In this document: in pieces, positions 1-5,631 of the stretch
Numbering within the stretch: position 1 is the first letter of the stretch
Layout of the letters: each line of letters begins with the position of its first letter
DNA from: an uncultured Actinomycetes bacterium
GTDB lineage: Bacteria > Actinomycetota > Actinomycetes > Nanopelagicales > Nanopelagicaceae
DNA: 6,066 nucleotides
Direction: 5' to 3'
Assembly (NCBI GenBank): GCA_903893085.1
Contig: CAITKS010000048.1
Location: forward strand, 1 to 6,066
Translations under genes and position numbers: made by a program
Notes under the pieces: generated by a model
Database searches by the model: none
Told to the model about the DNA's origin: nothing
The model's input: the letters and a program-made list of their open reading frames with translations, nothing else

Positions 1-1
1 A

Positions 2-214
2 GCGGTAAAGGCAGCCAAGGCGCATCCCAAGGCAACTTTGATTCACATAAATAACGATCCGCTTTTGTACGCACCTGATGGTGAGGGTTGGTGGGATGTT
101 CCGATCACATCGGTATCAAATCTTGCTTCAACCCAAAGTGCGTATGCAGGATATAAAGAAGCGATTAAACGCCAGAAGAAGTATTTAGGAAAAGGTTCTT
201 CGGAGCGAAACTAA
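2..214 (+). CDS. iolD: C-terminal end of 3D-(3,5/4)-trihydroxycyclohexane-1,2-dione acylhydrolase (IolD), 5' partial
   Basis: IolD is a ThDP-dependent cytosolic enzyme that opens the ring of 3D-trihydroxycyclohexane-1,2-dione to 5-deoxy-glucuronate during myo-inositol breakdown. Only the last 70 residues are in the window; the family is normally a little over 600 residues. The frame begins at base 2 and is open until TAA at 212-214. The tail reads ATLIHINNDPLLYAPDGEGW, then WDVPITSVSNL, then STQSAYAGYKEAIKRQKKYL. The 'W-W-D-V-P-(V/I)-x-x-V-S' block, followed by 'S-x-x-A-x-x-x-Y' and a lysine-rich end, is as I remember it from actinobacterial IolD C-termini. It lacks the ThDP-binding GDG region only because that lies upstream of the window. 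Its stop overlaps the stop of the convergent gene by 4 nt. Other ThDP-dependent acetolactate-synthase-like enzymes are the alternative, but the WWDVP end argues for IolD. Confidence 0.82.
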   Translation, partial: AVKAAKAHPKATLIHINNDPLLYAPDGEGWWDVPITSVSNLASTQSAYAGYKEAIKRQKKYLGKGSSERN

Positions 215-699
215 ACGTAACTGACGACTCTAAATGATCGCTTGATCGATAGCGTCAATTGATCATCTTTAGGATCGGCAACTCGGAAGAAGCAAAGAAC
301 TTTTTTTCCATATTTCTTTTCTTCGGCGCCTGGATCTGGAAAGAAATATCCATAAGTTAGCGACAACGGCAGATCTTTCTGGCCAGTCAAAGTATTTATG
401 GCCGCGTTATCGCAGGCAGTACCGGCCTCTTTCTTGGCTGCATCTGAATTCAAATCTTTCGCCTTGATATACCCGGTGAAGAAAACTTCATAATGGTGAG
501 GCGCAGTGCAACTTGTCGAGTAAAGAGTCTTGTAATTCTTATCTGACCACTTGCTTGCTTTGGTCGGAGCCTTGTTGGCTGAATAACACCCAGTCTTTAG
601 CTCGAGATAAAACGATCCTTTGCTTAGCGCATGCGCAGATGGCGACCCAAGGGCTGTAACTAATGCAAGGGCTGCAGCAAAAGACTTTCTTTTCAACAT
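211..699 (-). CDS. Secreted small protein with septum-formation-related-domain-like Cys/His pattern
   Basis: This encodes 162 residues. The N-terminus is a classical Sec signal peptide: MLKRK, a hydrophobic Ala/Leu stretch (residues 8-19), then S-A-H-A with likely cleavage after Ala24. No lipobox or later membrane span is seen, so the ~138-residue mature protein should be exported. It has four cysteines (38, 64, 96, 136). The arrangement G-C-Y-S (37-40), C-T-A-P-H-H-Y-E-V (64-72), A-C-D-N-A (95-99) and G-K-K-V-L-C-F (131-137) resembles the actinobacterial 'septum formation' domain, in which C-x-x-P-H-x-x-E-V, C-x-x-A and a late G-x-x-x-x-C recur, and the cysteines probably pair as disulfides. 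The family's biochemical role is not established, and the name should not be read as proof of a role in division. ATG at 699-697 is chosen because AGGA lies 7 nt upstream and the signal peptide begins there. The 3' end overlaps the convergent iolD by 4 nt. The family match is from memory and moderate; the gene and its secretion are secure. Confidence 0.75.
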   Translation of the reverse strand: MLKRKSFAAALALVTALGSPSAHALSKGSFYLELKTGCYSANKAPTKASKWSDKNYKTLYSTSCTAPHHYEVFFTGYIKAKDLNSDAAKKEAGTACDNAAINTLTGQKDLPLSLTYGYFFPDPGAEEKKYGKKVLCFFRVADPKDDQLTLSIKRSFRVVSYV

Positions 700-705
700 G
701 ACTTC

Positions 706-711
706 ATCCTA
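706..711 (-). promoter_or_regulatory. TAGGAT hexamer 6 nt before the minus-strand ATG: leaderless -10 box or Shine-Dalgarno
   Basis: Read on the minus strand, the sequence is TAGGAT-GAAGTC-ATG. The inner AGGA (710-707) sits 7 nt before the ATG and could be a Shine-Dalgarno site. The full hexamer also fits the actinobacterial -10 form TAnnnT and would place the transcription start on the A of the ATG, giving a leaderless mRNA. No good -35 is visible 16-18 nt further up. The two readings exclude each other unless transcription starts further upstream. Confidence 0.4.
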
Positions 712-771
712 GAGCCTCAACCTCAAGTTGAACTTTGCACTACCAATTACGACACGAAGCAACGTCGCACG

Positions 772-781
772 GTTGCGCAAC
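772..781. promoter_or_regulatory. Perfect 10-bp palindrome GTTGCGCAAC, LacI-family-like operator candidate
   Basis: GTTGCGCAAC is a perfect palindrome with a central CG, in the middle of the divergent intergenic region. LacI-family operators typically have a central CG dyad, and TTGCGCAA-type cores are common among them; this is family knowledge, not proof. It overlaps the TTGCGC (773-778) proposed as the -35 of the lipoprotein promoter, a typical repressor position. No regulator gene is in the window, and a 10-bp palindrome can arise by chance. Confidence 0.35.
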
Positions 782-800
782 AACCACGCTGGACTACGCT
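773..800 (+). promoter_or_regulatory. Candidate sigma70-type promoter for the lipoprotein gene
   Basis: TTGCGC (773-778), a 16-nt spacer and TACGCT (795-800) give a plausible -35/-10 pair of TTGxxx / TAnnnT form. The start point would fall near 807, leaving a leader of about 50 nt that carries the inverted repeat at 820-841 and the ribosome binding site at 846-852. A rival is TTGCGA (800-805) with a weak TTAGTT (823-828) after 17 nt, which would start inside or after the inverted repeat. Both are weak matches. Confidence 0.3.
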
Positions 801-819
801 TGCGACACCTAGAAAGTAC

Positions 820-841
820 GGATTAGTTAAACGACTAATCC
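820..841. repeat. 8-bp perfect inverted repeat (GGATTAGT / ACTAATCC), operator or leader hairpin
   Basis: GGATTAGT (820-827) and ACTAATCC (834-841) are exact reverse complements separated by TAAACG. The repeat ends 4 nt before the Shine-Dalgarno of the lipoprotein gene. As DNA it has the size and spacing of a dimeric repressor operator. As RNA it would make a modest hairpin with a 6-nt loop immediately upstream of the ribosome binding site. No T-run follows, so it is not a normal terminator. Confidence 0.55.
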
Positions 842-845
842 CTCG

Positions 846-852
846 AGAGGAG
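846..852 (+). promoter_or_regulatory. Strong Shine-Dalgarno AGAGGAG fixing a TTG start
   Basis: AGAGGAG ends 5 nt before TTG at 858-860. It is the best anti-16S match in the intergenic region, and there is no ATG nearby in frame before the signal peptide, so it supports TTG as the start of the lipoprotein gene. Confidence 0.75.
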
Positions 853-857
853 CACAA

Positions 858-1907
858 TTGTTTAAGAAATTTAAGAAGATTGCTGCAGCAACTGCTGCAG
901 CCGGTCTACTGGGAATCGCACTTAGCGGTTGCTCAACAGCAGATAAAGCAGTCACTGAAGCTGATTGCGGAACTGAAAAAGCATTTTGTATTGGTGTTGT
1001 AACCGACCTTGGAAAAGTTGACGATAAGTCATTTAACCAAGCTGCTTGGGAAGGCGCACAAGCAGGAGCTGAAGCAACTGGTGGTTTTGCGAAGTATGTA
1101 GAAACTACAGACTCAAAGGACTACGCAAAGAACATTGCACTCTTCGGAGATAAGGGTTACAACGTTGTTGTAACTGTTGGATTCTTGATGGCTGAAGCAA
1201 CTGTTGCTGCTGCCGCTACATATCCTGACGTTAAGTTCGTCGGCGTTGACCAGTTCAACGGAACAGACGCAGCAAACGTAACTGGTTTGATCTTCGATGA
1301 AGATCGCGCTGGATTCCTTGCTGGCTACTTGGCTGGAAACCTAACCAAGAGCGACAAGATTGGTGGCGTACTTGGAATGAAGGAAGTTCCACCAGTTCGC
1401 AAGTTCGGTGAAGGTTACGAAGCTGGTATTGCATACGCAGCTAAGGAACTTGGCAAGACAATCAAGTCATCAGTTATTTACCATGCTGCTGGCGACACTG
1501 CATTCAACGATCCAGCATGGGGCGCATCAACTGCATCTCAATTGCTAGGTCAGGGCTTTGACGTAATCTTCGGCGCAGGTGGAAACACTGGTAACGGAGC
1601 AATTACAAAGGTAGCTCAGACAGCCGGATCATTCTGTATCGGTGTAGATATTGACCAGTGGAACACAGTTCCAGAAGCGCAACCATGCTTGGTCACATCA
1701 GCTGAGAAGAAGCTAGTTAAGGGTGTAACAGATCTCGTAATTGCCGCTAAAGATGGAACCATCGCAGCCGGTAACTTCGTTGGTGAAGTTGGACTATCTG
1801 ACTATCACGATCTAAGTGCATCAGTTCCACAAGAAGTCCAAGATAAGGTCACTGCAATTACTGCAAAGATCGTTTCTGGCGAACTAGCTACAGGCGTAAA
1901 GCCATAA
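858..1907 (+). CDS. BMP/PnrA-family substrate-binding lipoprotein of a nucleoside ABC importer
   Basis: This is the extracytoplasmic ligand-binding subunit, 349 residues, a normal length for the family. The start is TTG with a strong Shine-Dalgarno. The N-terminus is a lipoprotein signal: basic MFKKFKK, an Ala/Leu/Gly core, and lipobox L-S-G-C with Cys25 as lipid anchor. The BMP (basic membrane protein, Pfam Bmp) fold is recognisable from I-G-V-V-T-D-L-G (45-52), D-D-K-S-F-N-Q (55-61), V-G-V-D-Q (128-132), A-G-F-L-A-G-Y-L-A-G (151-160), F-G-E-G-Y-E-A-G (183-190) and G-V-D-I-D-Q-W (262-268). In PnrA-type proteins the DKSFN region and the late Asp/Lys positions contact the nucleoside; Asp50, Asn60, Asp131, Phe216, Asp264 and Lys284 are candidates by analogy only. 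Cysteines 37/44 and 260/277 may form disulfides. All 11 Asn codons are AAC, unlike the permease genes, which suggests high expression. Purine nucleosides are the most likely ligand, but BMP proteins are diverse and the ligand cannot be read from sequence. Confidence 0.93.
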   Translation: MFKKFKKIAAATAAAGLLGIALSGCSTADKAVTEADCGTEKAFCIGVVTDLGKVDDKSFNQAAWEGAQAGAEATGGFAKYVETTDSKDYAKNIALFGDKGYNVVVTVGFLMAEATVAAAATYPDVKFVGVDQFNGTDAANVTGLIFDEDRAGFLAGYLAGNLTKSDKIGGVLGMKEVPPVRKFGEGYEAGIAYAAKELGKTIKSSVIYHAAGDTAFNDPAWGASTASQLLGQGFDVIFGAGGNTGNGAITKVAQTAGSFCIGVDIDQWNTVPEAQPCLVTSAEKKLVKGVTDLVIAAKDGTIAAGNFVGEVGLSDYHDLSASVPQEVQDKVTAITAKIVSGELATGVKP

Positions 1908-1942
1908 CAAGTTAGTAAATATGTAAAAGTAGGTGGGTACTA

Positions 1943-1974
1943 CGAATGGGTGCGCAGCGATGCGCACCCATTCG
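1943..1974 (+). terminator. Perfect 14-bp stem-loop with GCGA (GNRA) tetraloop after the lipoprotein gene
   Basis: CGAATGGGTGCGCA (1943-1956) and TGCGCACCCATTCG (1961-1974) are exact reverse complements around the loop GCGA, a member of the stable GNRA class. It starts 36 nt after the lipoprotein stop and ends about 80 nt before the first permease. No T-run follows (CCACTCTATGG), so it is not a textbook intrinsic terminator. It may be a U-less or partial terminator, or a 3'-end stabiliser that protects the binding-protein mRNA from exonucleases. Either would raise binding protein relative to permease, a common arrangement in ABC importer operons. The structure is certain; which role it has is not. 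Confidence 0.7.
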
Positions 1975-2053
1975 CCACTCTATGGAAATTACGCGTTACC
2001 GACTACAGTTAAGAAATCAAACCAGTATTTTTCGGCACTAGAAATTGGATGTC

Positions 2054-3133
2054 ATGTCAGCGTTGATTGATGATGTAAAGGCAACTAAGCAAAAATACGA
2101 TGTAGGTTCCTGGCTAATCCCAACGATCTCCGTGATTGCTGCAATGCTTGTTGCATCACTGCTGATGGTCTTGCAGGGACTTGATCCGATACTTGCGTAC
2201 AAATCACTTTTCACCACTGCATTCGGTTCTAGCAATGGCATCGCATCAACGCTTGGTAAAGCAACTCCGCTTGTACTAAGTGGTCTGGCAGTGACTTTGG
2301 GACTTCGCGCCGGTCTTTTTAACATTGGCGTTCAAGGTCAATTGCTTACAGGCGCCCTTGCATCGGCTTGGGCTGGATATGCAATTACAAATTTGCCACC
2401 GATTATTCACGTATCGGTTGCCTTAGGTTTTGGTTTCTTCTTCGGCGGACTCGTCGGTGCAATCGCTGGATACTTAAAAGCGTTCCGCGGAGTGCACGAA
2501 GTTATTACGACCATCATGTTGAACTCAATTGTGATGGGCATCGTCGATTACCTGGCATCTCACCCGTTTAAAGAGCCTGATCAGGCACTCACGCGCACAC
2601 CTCAAATCATTGAATCGGTGCGCTTACCAATGTTTGGCGCCTTTCCGAGCGGATTCGGCGTATCCCTTTTACTGGCAGTAATGATGTGGTGGATTCTCGG
2701 ATATACAACAACCGGTTTCAGATTTAACTCGGTCGGCCGAAATAGATTCGCTGCTTGGTATGCCGGTATTTCCTATAAGCGCACAATATTTTTTGCAATG
2801 CTTTTCTCAGGTGGCATCGCCGGTCTTGGTGGCGCAGTCGAAACTCTCGGAATTACATACCGATTCGAGCCAGCATTTAACTTGGGTCTGGGCTTTGATG
2901 GAATAACGATTGCACTGCTTGGCCGGGTCCATCCCATTGGAATTATTCCTGGTGCGATCTTGATCGGTGGAATGCGTGCCGGAGCTGCCAACATGCAATT
3001 CGATGCAGGTGTAGCCCCTGAATTAGTAGACCTACTTCTTGCGATGATTCTACTTTTTGTCACCGCTCCCCTAATTTCTAGATTCTTTAAAAATTCCTCC
3101 AACCGTGCGCTGACTGGAGGTTGGGGAAATTGA
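2054..3133 (+). CDS. ABC nucleoside importer permease, first subunit (NupP/YufP type, BPD_transp_2)
   Basis: This is one of two different inner-membrane channel subunits, 359 residues from ATG 2054. A TTG at 2045 in the same frame would add three residues. An in-frame TAG at 2039 rules out anything longer, and neither start has a strong Shine-Dalgarno, so the start is uncertain by 9 nt. Hydrophobic spans lie roughly at 20-41, 70-86, 96-113, 117-141, 148-168, 200-217, 243-264, 280-308 and 324-343. Family landmarks are L-R-A-G-L-F-N-I-G-V-Q-G-Q (84-96), F-R-G-V-H-E-V-I-T-T-I-M-L-N (144-157) and the cytoplasmic V-G-R-N-R-F-A-A-W-Y-A-G-I (227-239), the probable coupling segment to the ATPase. The same layout occurs in permeases of the sugar/nucleoside BPD_transp_2 group paired with BMP binding proteins. 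It is separated from the lipoprotein gene by a 146-nt gap holding the strong hairpin. The stop TGA overlaps the next start (TTGA). Confidence 0.92.
   Translation: MSALIDDVKATKQKYDVGSWLIPTISVIAAMLVASLLMVLQGLDPILAYKSLFTTAFGSSNGIASTLGKATPLVLSGLAVTLGLRAGLFNIGVQGQLLTGALASAWAGYAITNLPPIIHVSVALGFGFFFGGLVGAIAGYLKAFRGVHEVITTIMLNSIVMGIVDYLASHPFKEPDQALTRTPQIIESVRLPMFGAFPSGFGVSLLLAVMMWWILGYTTTGFRFNSVGRNRFAAWYAGISYKRTIFFAMLFSGGIAGLGGAVETLGITYRFEPAFNLGLGFDGITIALLGRVHPIGIIPGAILIGGMRAGAANMQFDAGVAPELVDLLLAMILLFVTAPLISRFFKNSSNRALTGGWGN
3116..3120 (+). promoter_or_regulatory. Shine-Dalgarno GGAGG deciding a TTG start at 3130
   Basis: GGAGG lies directly against a TTG at 3121, too close for it to serve that codon. 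It is 9 nt before the in-frame TTG at 3130, a workable distance. It lies inside the last codons of the upstream permease, as expected for translational coupling. Confidence 0.75.
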
Positions 3134-4119
3134 GTTCAATAATTAAGCGTCGTGGTTTTTACTACACCCTTGCTATCGCAATTTCGACTTTGTATTTATA
3201 TATACAGTCTTCGAATGTAACAACTTCGGTCTTCTCAATTGCAGTTACTTTTGCCATGCCGCTAGCGCTTGCCGCAATGGTTGGAATCATGTGCGAACGC
3301 ACAGGTATTGTAAATATTGGTATCGAGGGCACTCTCCTTTTGTCATCTTTCGTTGCCTTCTACGCTGCAATTGCTACCAAGAGCATCATGATTGGTTTCT
3401 TTATTGCAATGGCAACTGGCGTCTTAATGAGTTTGCTTCTTGCACTAATGAGCGTGACTTGGAAGATGGATCAAATTATTGCTGGAACGATCCTAAATAT
3501 TTTGGCTACTGGCTTAACGTCATTTTTCTACATCCAAGGAAACATGCTTCCCGATATGTTTAAGCAGAAGCCAATCCCAGGACTTTCCAATATTCCATTT
3601 TTCGGAGATGTCCTCTTTAAACATGGCTTCTTGATGTACCTGGGCTTTGTCGTAATTTTGACTTTGTACTTTGCACTTTTCCATACCTCTTGGGGCTTGC
3701 GCTCTCGTGCCGTCGGAGAACATCCATCTGCGGCAGACACTGCTGGTGTATCTGTATCCAAATTGCGCTATCTAAACGTCGCGATTGCTGGAGCAATAGG
3801 CGGCCTCTGCGGTTCTTACTTGGTGCTTGAACTCGTTGGATCATGGAACCGTGGTTTCACCGCAGGCAAAGGTTTCACCGCCCTTGCCTTGATGATCTTC
3901 GGACGTTGGAATCCGCTGGGCGCACTTGCTGCAGCTATGTTCTTTGGATTATCACAAGCTGGTGCAAATCAATTAATGATCAATGGAACCGTAAATATTC
4001 CACCACAATTTGTTGGAATCTTGCCTTATGTAATGACCATTATTGTTCTGGCAATTTCGGCTGGAAAAGTGAGACCGCCGGCCGCAGAAGGCCAACCTTA
4101 CGAGAAGGGGCAAAATTAA
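3130..4119 (+). CDS. ABC nucleoside importer permease, second subunit (NupQ/YufQ type, BPD_transp_2)
   Basis: This is the partner channel subunit, 329 residues from TTG 3130. That start is preferred over TTG 3121 because the GGAGG at 3116-3120 is correctly spaced only for 3130 and because 3130 forms a TTGA start/stop overlap with the first permease. It is shorter than its partner, as in the NupPQ pair. Hydrophobic spans lie about 11-25, 34-54, 67-83, 86-108, 117-135, 167-185, 214-235, 249-275 and 293-311. Landmarks are C-E-R-T-G-I-V-N-I-G-I-E-G (55-67), the cytoplasmic L-R-S-R-A-V-G-E-H-P-S-A-A-D-T-A-G (190-206), likely the ATPase-coupling region, and G-F-T-A-L-A-L-M-I-F-G-R-W-N-P (248-262). 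The tail after 312 is polar and proline/glycine-rich. Asn codons are mostly AAT (9 of 12), in contrast to the binding-protein gene. TAA overlaps the ATPase ATG by one base. Confidence 0.93.
   Translation: MSSIIKRRGFYYTLAIAISTLYLYIQSSNVTTSVFSIAVTFAMPLALAAMVGIMCERTGIVNIGIEGTLLLSSFVAFYAAIATKSIMIGFFIAMATGVLMSLLLALMSVTWKMDQIIAGTILNILATGLTSFFYIQGNMLPDMFKQKPIPGLSNIPFFGDVLFKHGFLMYLGFVVILTLYFALFHTSWGLRSRAVGEHPSAADTAGVSVSKLRYLNVAIAGAIGGLCGSYLVLELVGSWNRGFTAGKGFTALALMIFGRWNPLGALAAAMFFGLSQAGANQLMINGTVNIPPQFVGILPYVMTIIVLAISAGKVRPPAAEGQPYEKGQN
4104..4110 (+). promoter_or_regulatory. Ribosome binding site GAAGGGG for the ATPase gene
   Basis: The purine run GAAGGGG ends 8 nt before ATG 4119. It is an imperfect match to AAGGAGG but well spaced. 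It supports ATG 4119 over the much longer open frame that extends upstream through the permease gene. Confidence 0.55.
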
Positions 4120-5627
4120 TGAGCGCCCTACTTGAGGTAAACGGCGTTACCAAGCGCTATCCCGGTGTTGTTGCAAATGACAATATTTCCCTCACTGTTA
4201 ACGCCGGTGAAGTCGTGGCACTTCTTGGCGAAAATGGCGCAGGTAAATCAACTTTGCTCAAGGCGGTATTTGGTTTGGTAAAACCTGATTCGGGTGAAAT
4301 CAAAATTGGTGGAACCCCTATCGTCTTCGGCGATACTGCCGGCGTTATCGCACGTGGAGTTGGAATGGTGCATCAGCACTTCCAACTTGTTCCAGTTATG
4401 ACTGTTACCGAAAACATAATTTTGGGCGATGAGCCAAAACGTGGTTTGTTTATTAACAAGAAGGCCGCGCACGATGAGATCTTGGCGCTGTCTAAGCGTT
4501 ATGGGCTGGAGGTTGATCCAGATGCGGTTATCGAGGATCTTCCAGTTGGTATGCAACAACGCGTTGAAATTTTAAAGGCGCTTCGCAAAGATGTTAAGTT
4601 GCTAATTCTTGATGAGCCAACGGCAGTATTAACACCGCAAGAAATCGATGAACTTCTCGAAGTTATTCGTAATCTTGCAAAGAGCGGGGTTGGCATAGTT
4701 CTGATCACGCACAAGCTTCATGAAGTGATGGCCGTTGCTGATCGCGTAGTTGTCCTGCGTGGTGGAAAACTTGTTGGAACCACTTCCCCTAAAGAAAGTG
4801 ATGAAGCGGGCCTTGCCCAGATGATGGTTGGGCGTTCAGTTGTATTGCAGGTAAATCGCACCGAGGCAAAACGTGGTGACGTGGTTCTTGAAGTTAAAGG
4901 CTTGCAAGTTCTAGATGACCGAAAGTTGTTAATGGTTAAAGGTGTTGACCTGGCTTTGCATTCCGGCGAAATATTGGGAGTTGCCGGTGTTGAAGGAAAT
5001 GGTCAGCGCGAACTAGTCGAGGCGATATGCGGCATGCGCAATCGTGAAGCCGGTGAAGTCCTGTTAAAGGGTGAGCCAACTAAGAATTTAAATCCTCATG
5101 CGGTCCACGAAGCTGGTATTTCACATGTACCTGAAGATCGAGAGAAGCATGGCCTTATTTCATCTTATTCAATTGCAGATAATTTGATCTTAAATCAATT
5201 TGATCAAGCGCCATTTGCTAAGGGGTGGATCCGCGATCTTTCAGCGATATCAAAGAACGCAGTTGATACCGTTGCAAAGTTCGATATCCGCACACCATCA
5301 GCATTTAATACCGCCAGTTCTCTCTCCGGTGGAAACAAGCAGAAAGTTGTTGTCGCTCGCGAGCTAAGTGAAGAACTTCCTGTTCTTATTGCTGCGCAAC
5401 CAACTCGCGGTGTAGATGTAGGTTCAATTGAATTCATCCATAACCAACTAATTGCCGCGCGCGATAAAGGCGCTGCAGTGATGTTGGTTTCTGCTGAATT
5501 AGATGAGATTCTTTCGCTTTCAGATCGCATCGCAGTTATGTCAGGCGGCAAAATTGTCGCTGTTCTGGATTCTAAGGATGCAGATCGCAACTATATTGGC
5601 CGCCTAATGGCCGGCCTAAAGGAGTAG
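4119..5627 (+). CDS. Double-domain ABC transporter ATPase (NupO/YufO type) energising the nucleoside importer
   Basis: This cytosolic ATPase carries two nucleotide-binding domains in one chain, 502 residues, the usual length for this group. N-terminal domain: Walker A G-E-N-G-A-G-K-S-T (37-45), Q-loop Gln86, degenerate signature L-P-V-G-M-Q-Q-R-V-E-I (141-151), Walker B L-L-I-L-D-E-P-T (161-168) and H-loop His198. C-terminal domain: Walker A replaced by G-V-A-G-V-E-G-N-G-Q-R-E (287-298) without the GKS/T lysine, canonical signature L-S-G-G-N-K-Q (402-408), Walker B with Gln427 where the catalytic Glu should be (I-A-A-Q-P-T), and Ser458 at the H-loop position. Since each ATP site combines Walker A of one domain with the signature of the other, the intact N-terminal Walker A/B should meet the intact C-terminal LSGGN to give one good site and one degenerate site, as is typical of RbsA/NupO-like ATPases. 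ATG 4119 overlaps the permease stop by one base (TAATG). The frame stays open 92 codons further upstream, but that stretch is permease sequence read in another frame. Confidence 0.95.
   Translation: MSALLEVNGVTKRYPGVVANDNISLTVNAGEVVALLGENGAGKSTLLKAVFGLVKPDSGEIKIGGTPIVFGDTAGVIARGVGMVHQHFQLVPVMTVTENIILGDEPKRGLFINKKAAHDEILALSKRYGLEVDPDAVIEDLPVGMQQRVEILKALRKDVKLLILDEPTAVLTPQEIDELLEVIRNLAKSGVGIVLITHKLHEVMAVADRVVVLRGGKLVGTTSPKESDEAGLAQMMVGRSVVLQVNRTEAKRGDVVLEVKGLQVLDDRKLLMVKGVDLALHSGEILGVAGVEGNGQRELVEAICGMRNREAGEVLLKGEPTKNLNPHAVHEAGISHVPEDREKHGLISSYSIADNLILNQFDQAPFAKGWIRDLSAISKNAVDTVAKFDIRTPSAFNTASSLSGGNKQKVVVARELSEELPVLIAAQPTRGVDVGSIEFIHNQLIAARDKGAAVMLVSAELDEILSLSDRIAVMSGGKIVAVLDSKDADRNYIGRLMAGLKE
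5618..5624 (+). promoter_or_regulatory. Strong Shine-Dalgarno AAAGGAG fixing the phosphorylase TTG start
   Basis: AAAGGAG covers the last coding bases of the ATPase gene and ends 7 nt before TTG 5632. It is the optimal spacing and sequence, so TTG is supported as the start although no ATG is present. Confidence 0.8.
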
Positions 5628-5631
5628 TCAA

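Noticed and set aside
882..902. Repeated GCTGCAGC units at the start of the lipoprotein gene
   Set aside because: Explained by the alanine-rich signal peptide.
1975..2053. Separate promoter for the permease genes
   Set aside because: No TTGnnn/TAnnnT pair with 16-18 nt spacing could be found; the T-rich TATTTTT near 2026 lacks a partner -35. Read-through past the hairpin is simpler.
2038..2325. Minus-strand open frame of 95 codons opposite the first permease
   Set aside because: Low-complexity Ser/Ala/Pro translation with no recognisable motif, antisense to a well-supported permease; a shadow frame.
3843..4118. Open frame extending the ATPase by 92 codons upstream of ATG 4119
   Set aside because: The extension lies wholly inside the second permease in another frame, has no ABC-like content, and ATG 4119 has its own ribosome binding site and starts exactly at the family N-terminus.
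4977..5500. Degenerate Walker A, Gln in Walker B and Ser at the H-loop in the second ATPase domain as possible inactivation
   Set aside because: These substitutions are normal for the second half of RbsA/NupO-like double ATPases and leave one intact composite ATP site.
5204..5590. Minus-strand open frame of 128 codons opposite the ATPase C-terminal domain
   Set aside because: Ser/Arg/Thr-rich translation typical of the antisense of a coding gene; no domain, no ribosome binding site of note.
5598..5616. GGCC-rich imperfect inverted repeat before the phosphorylase ribosome binding site
   Set aside because: Only 4-bp self-complementary GGCC units inside ATPase codons; too short to support a regulatory call.
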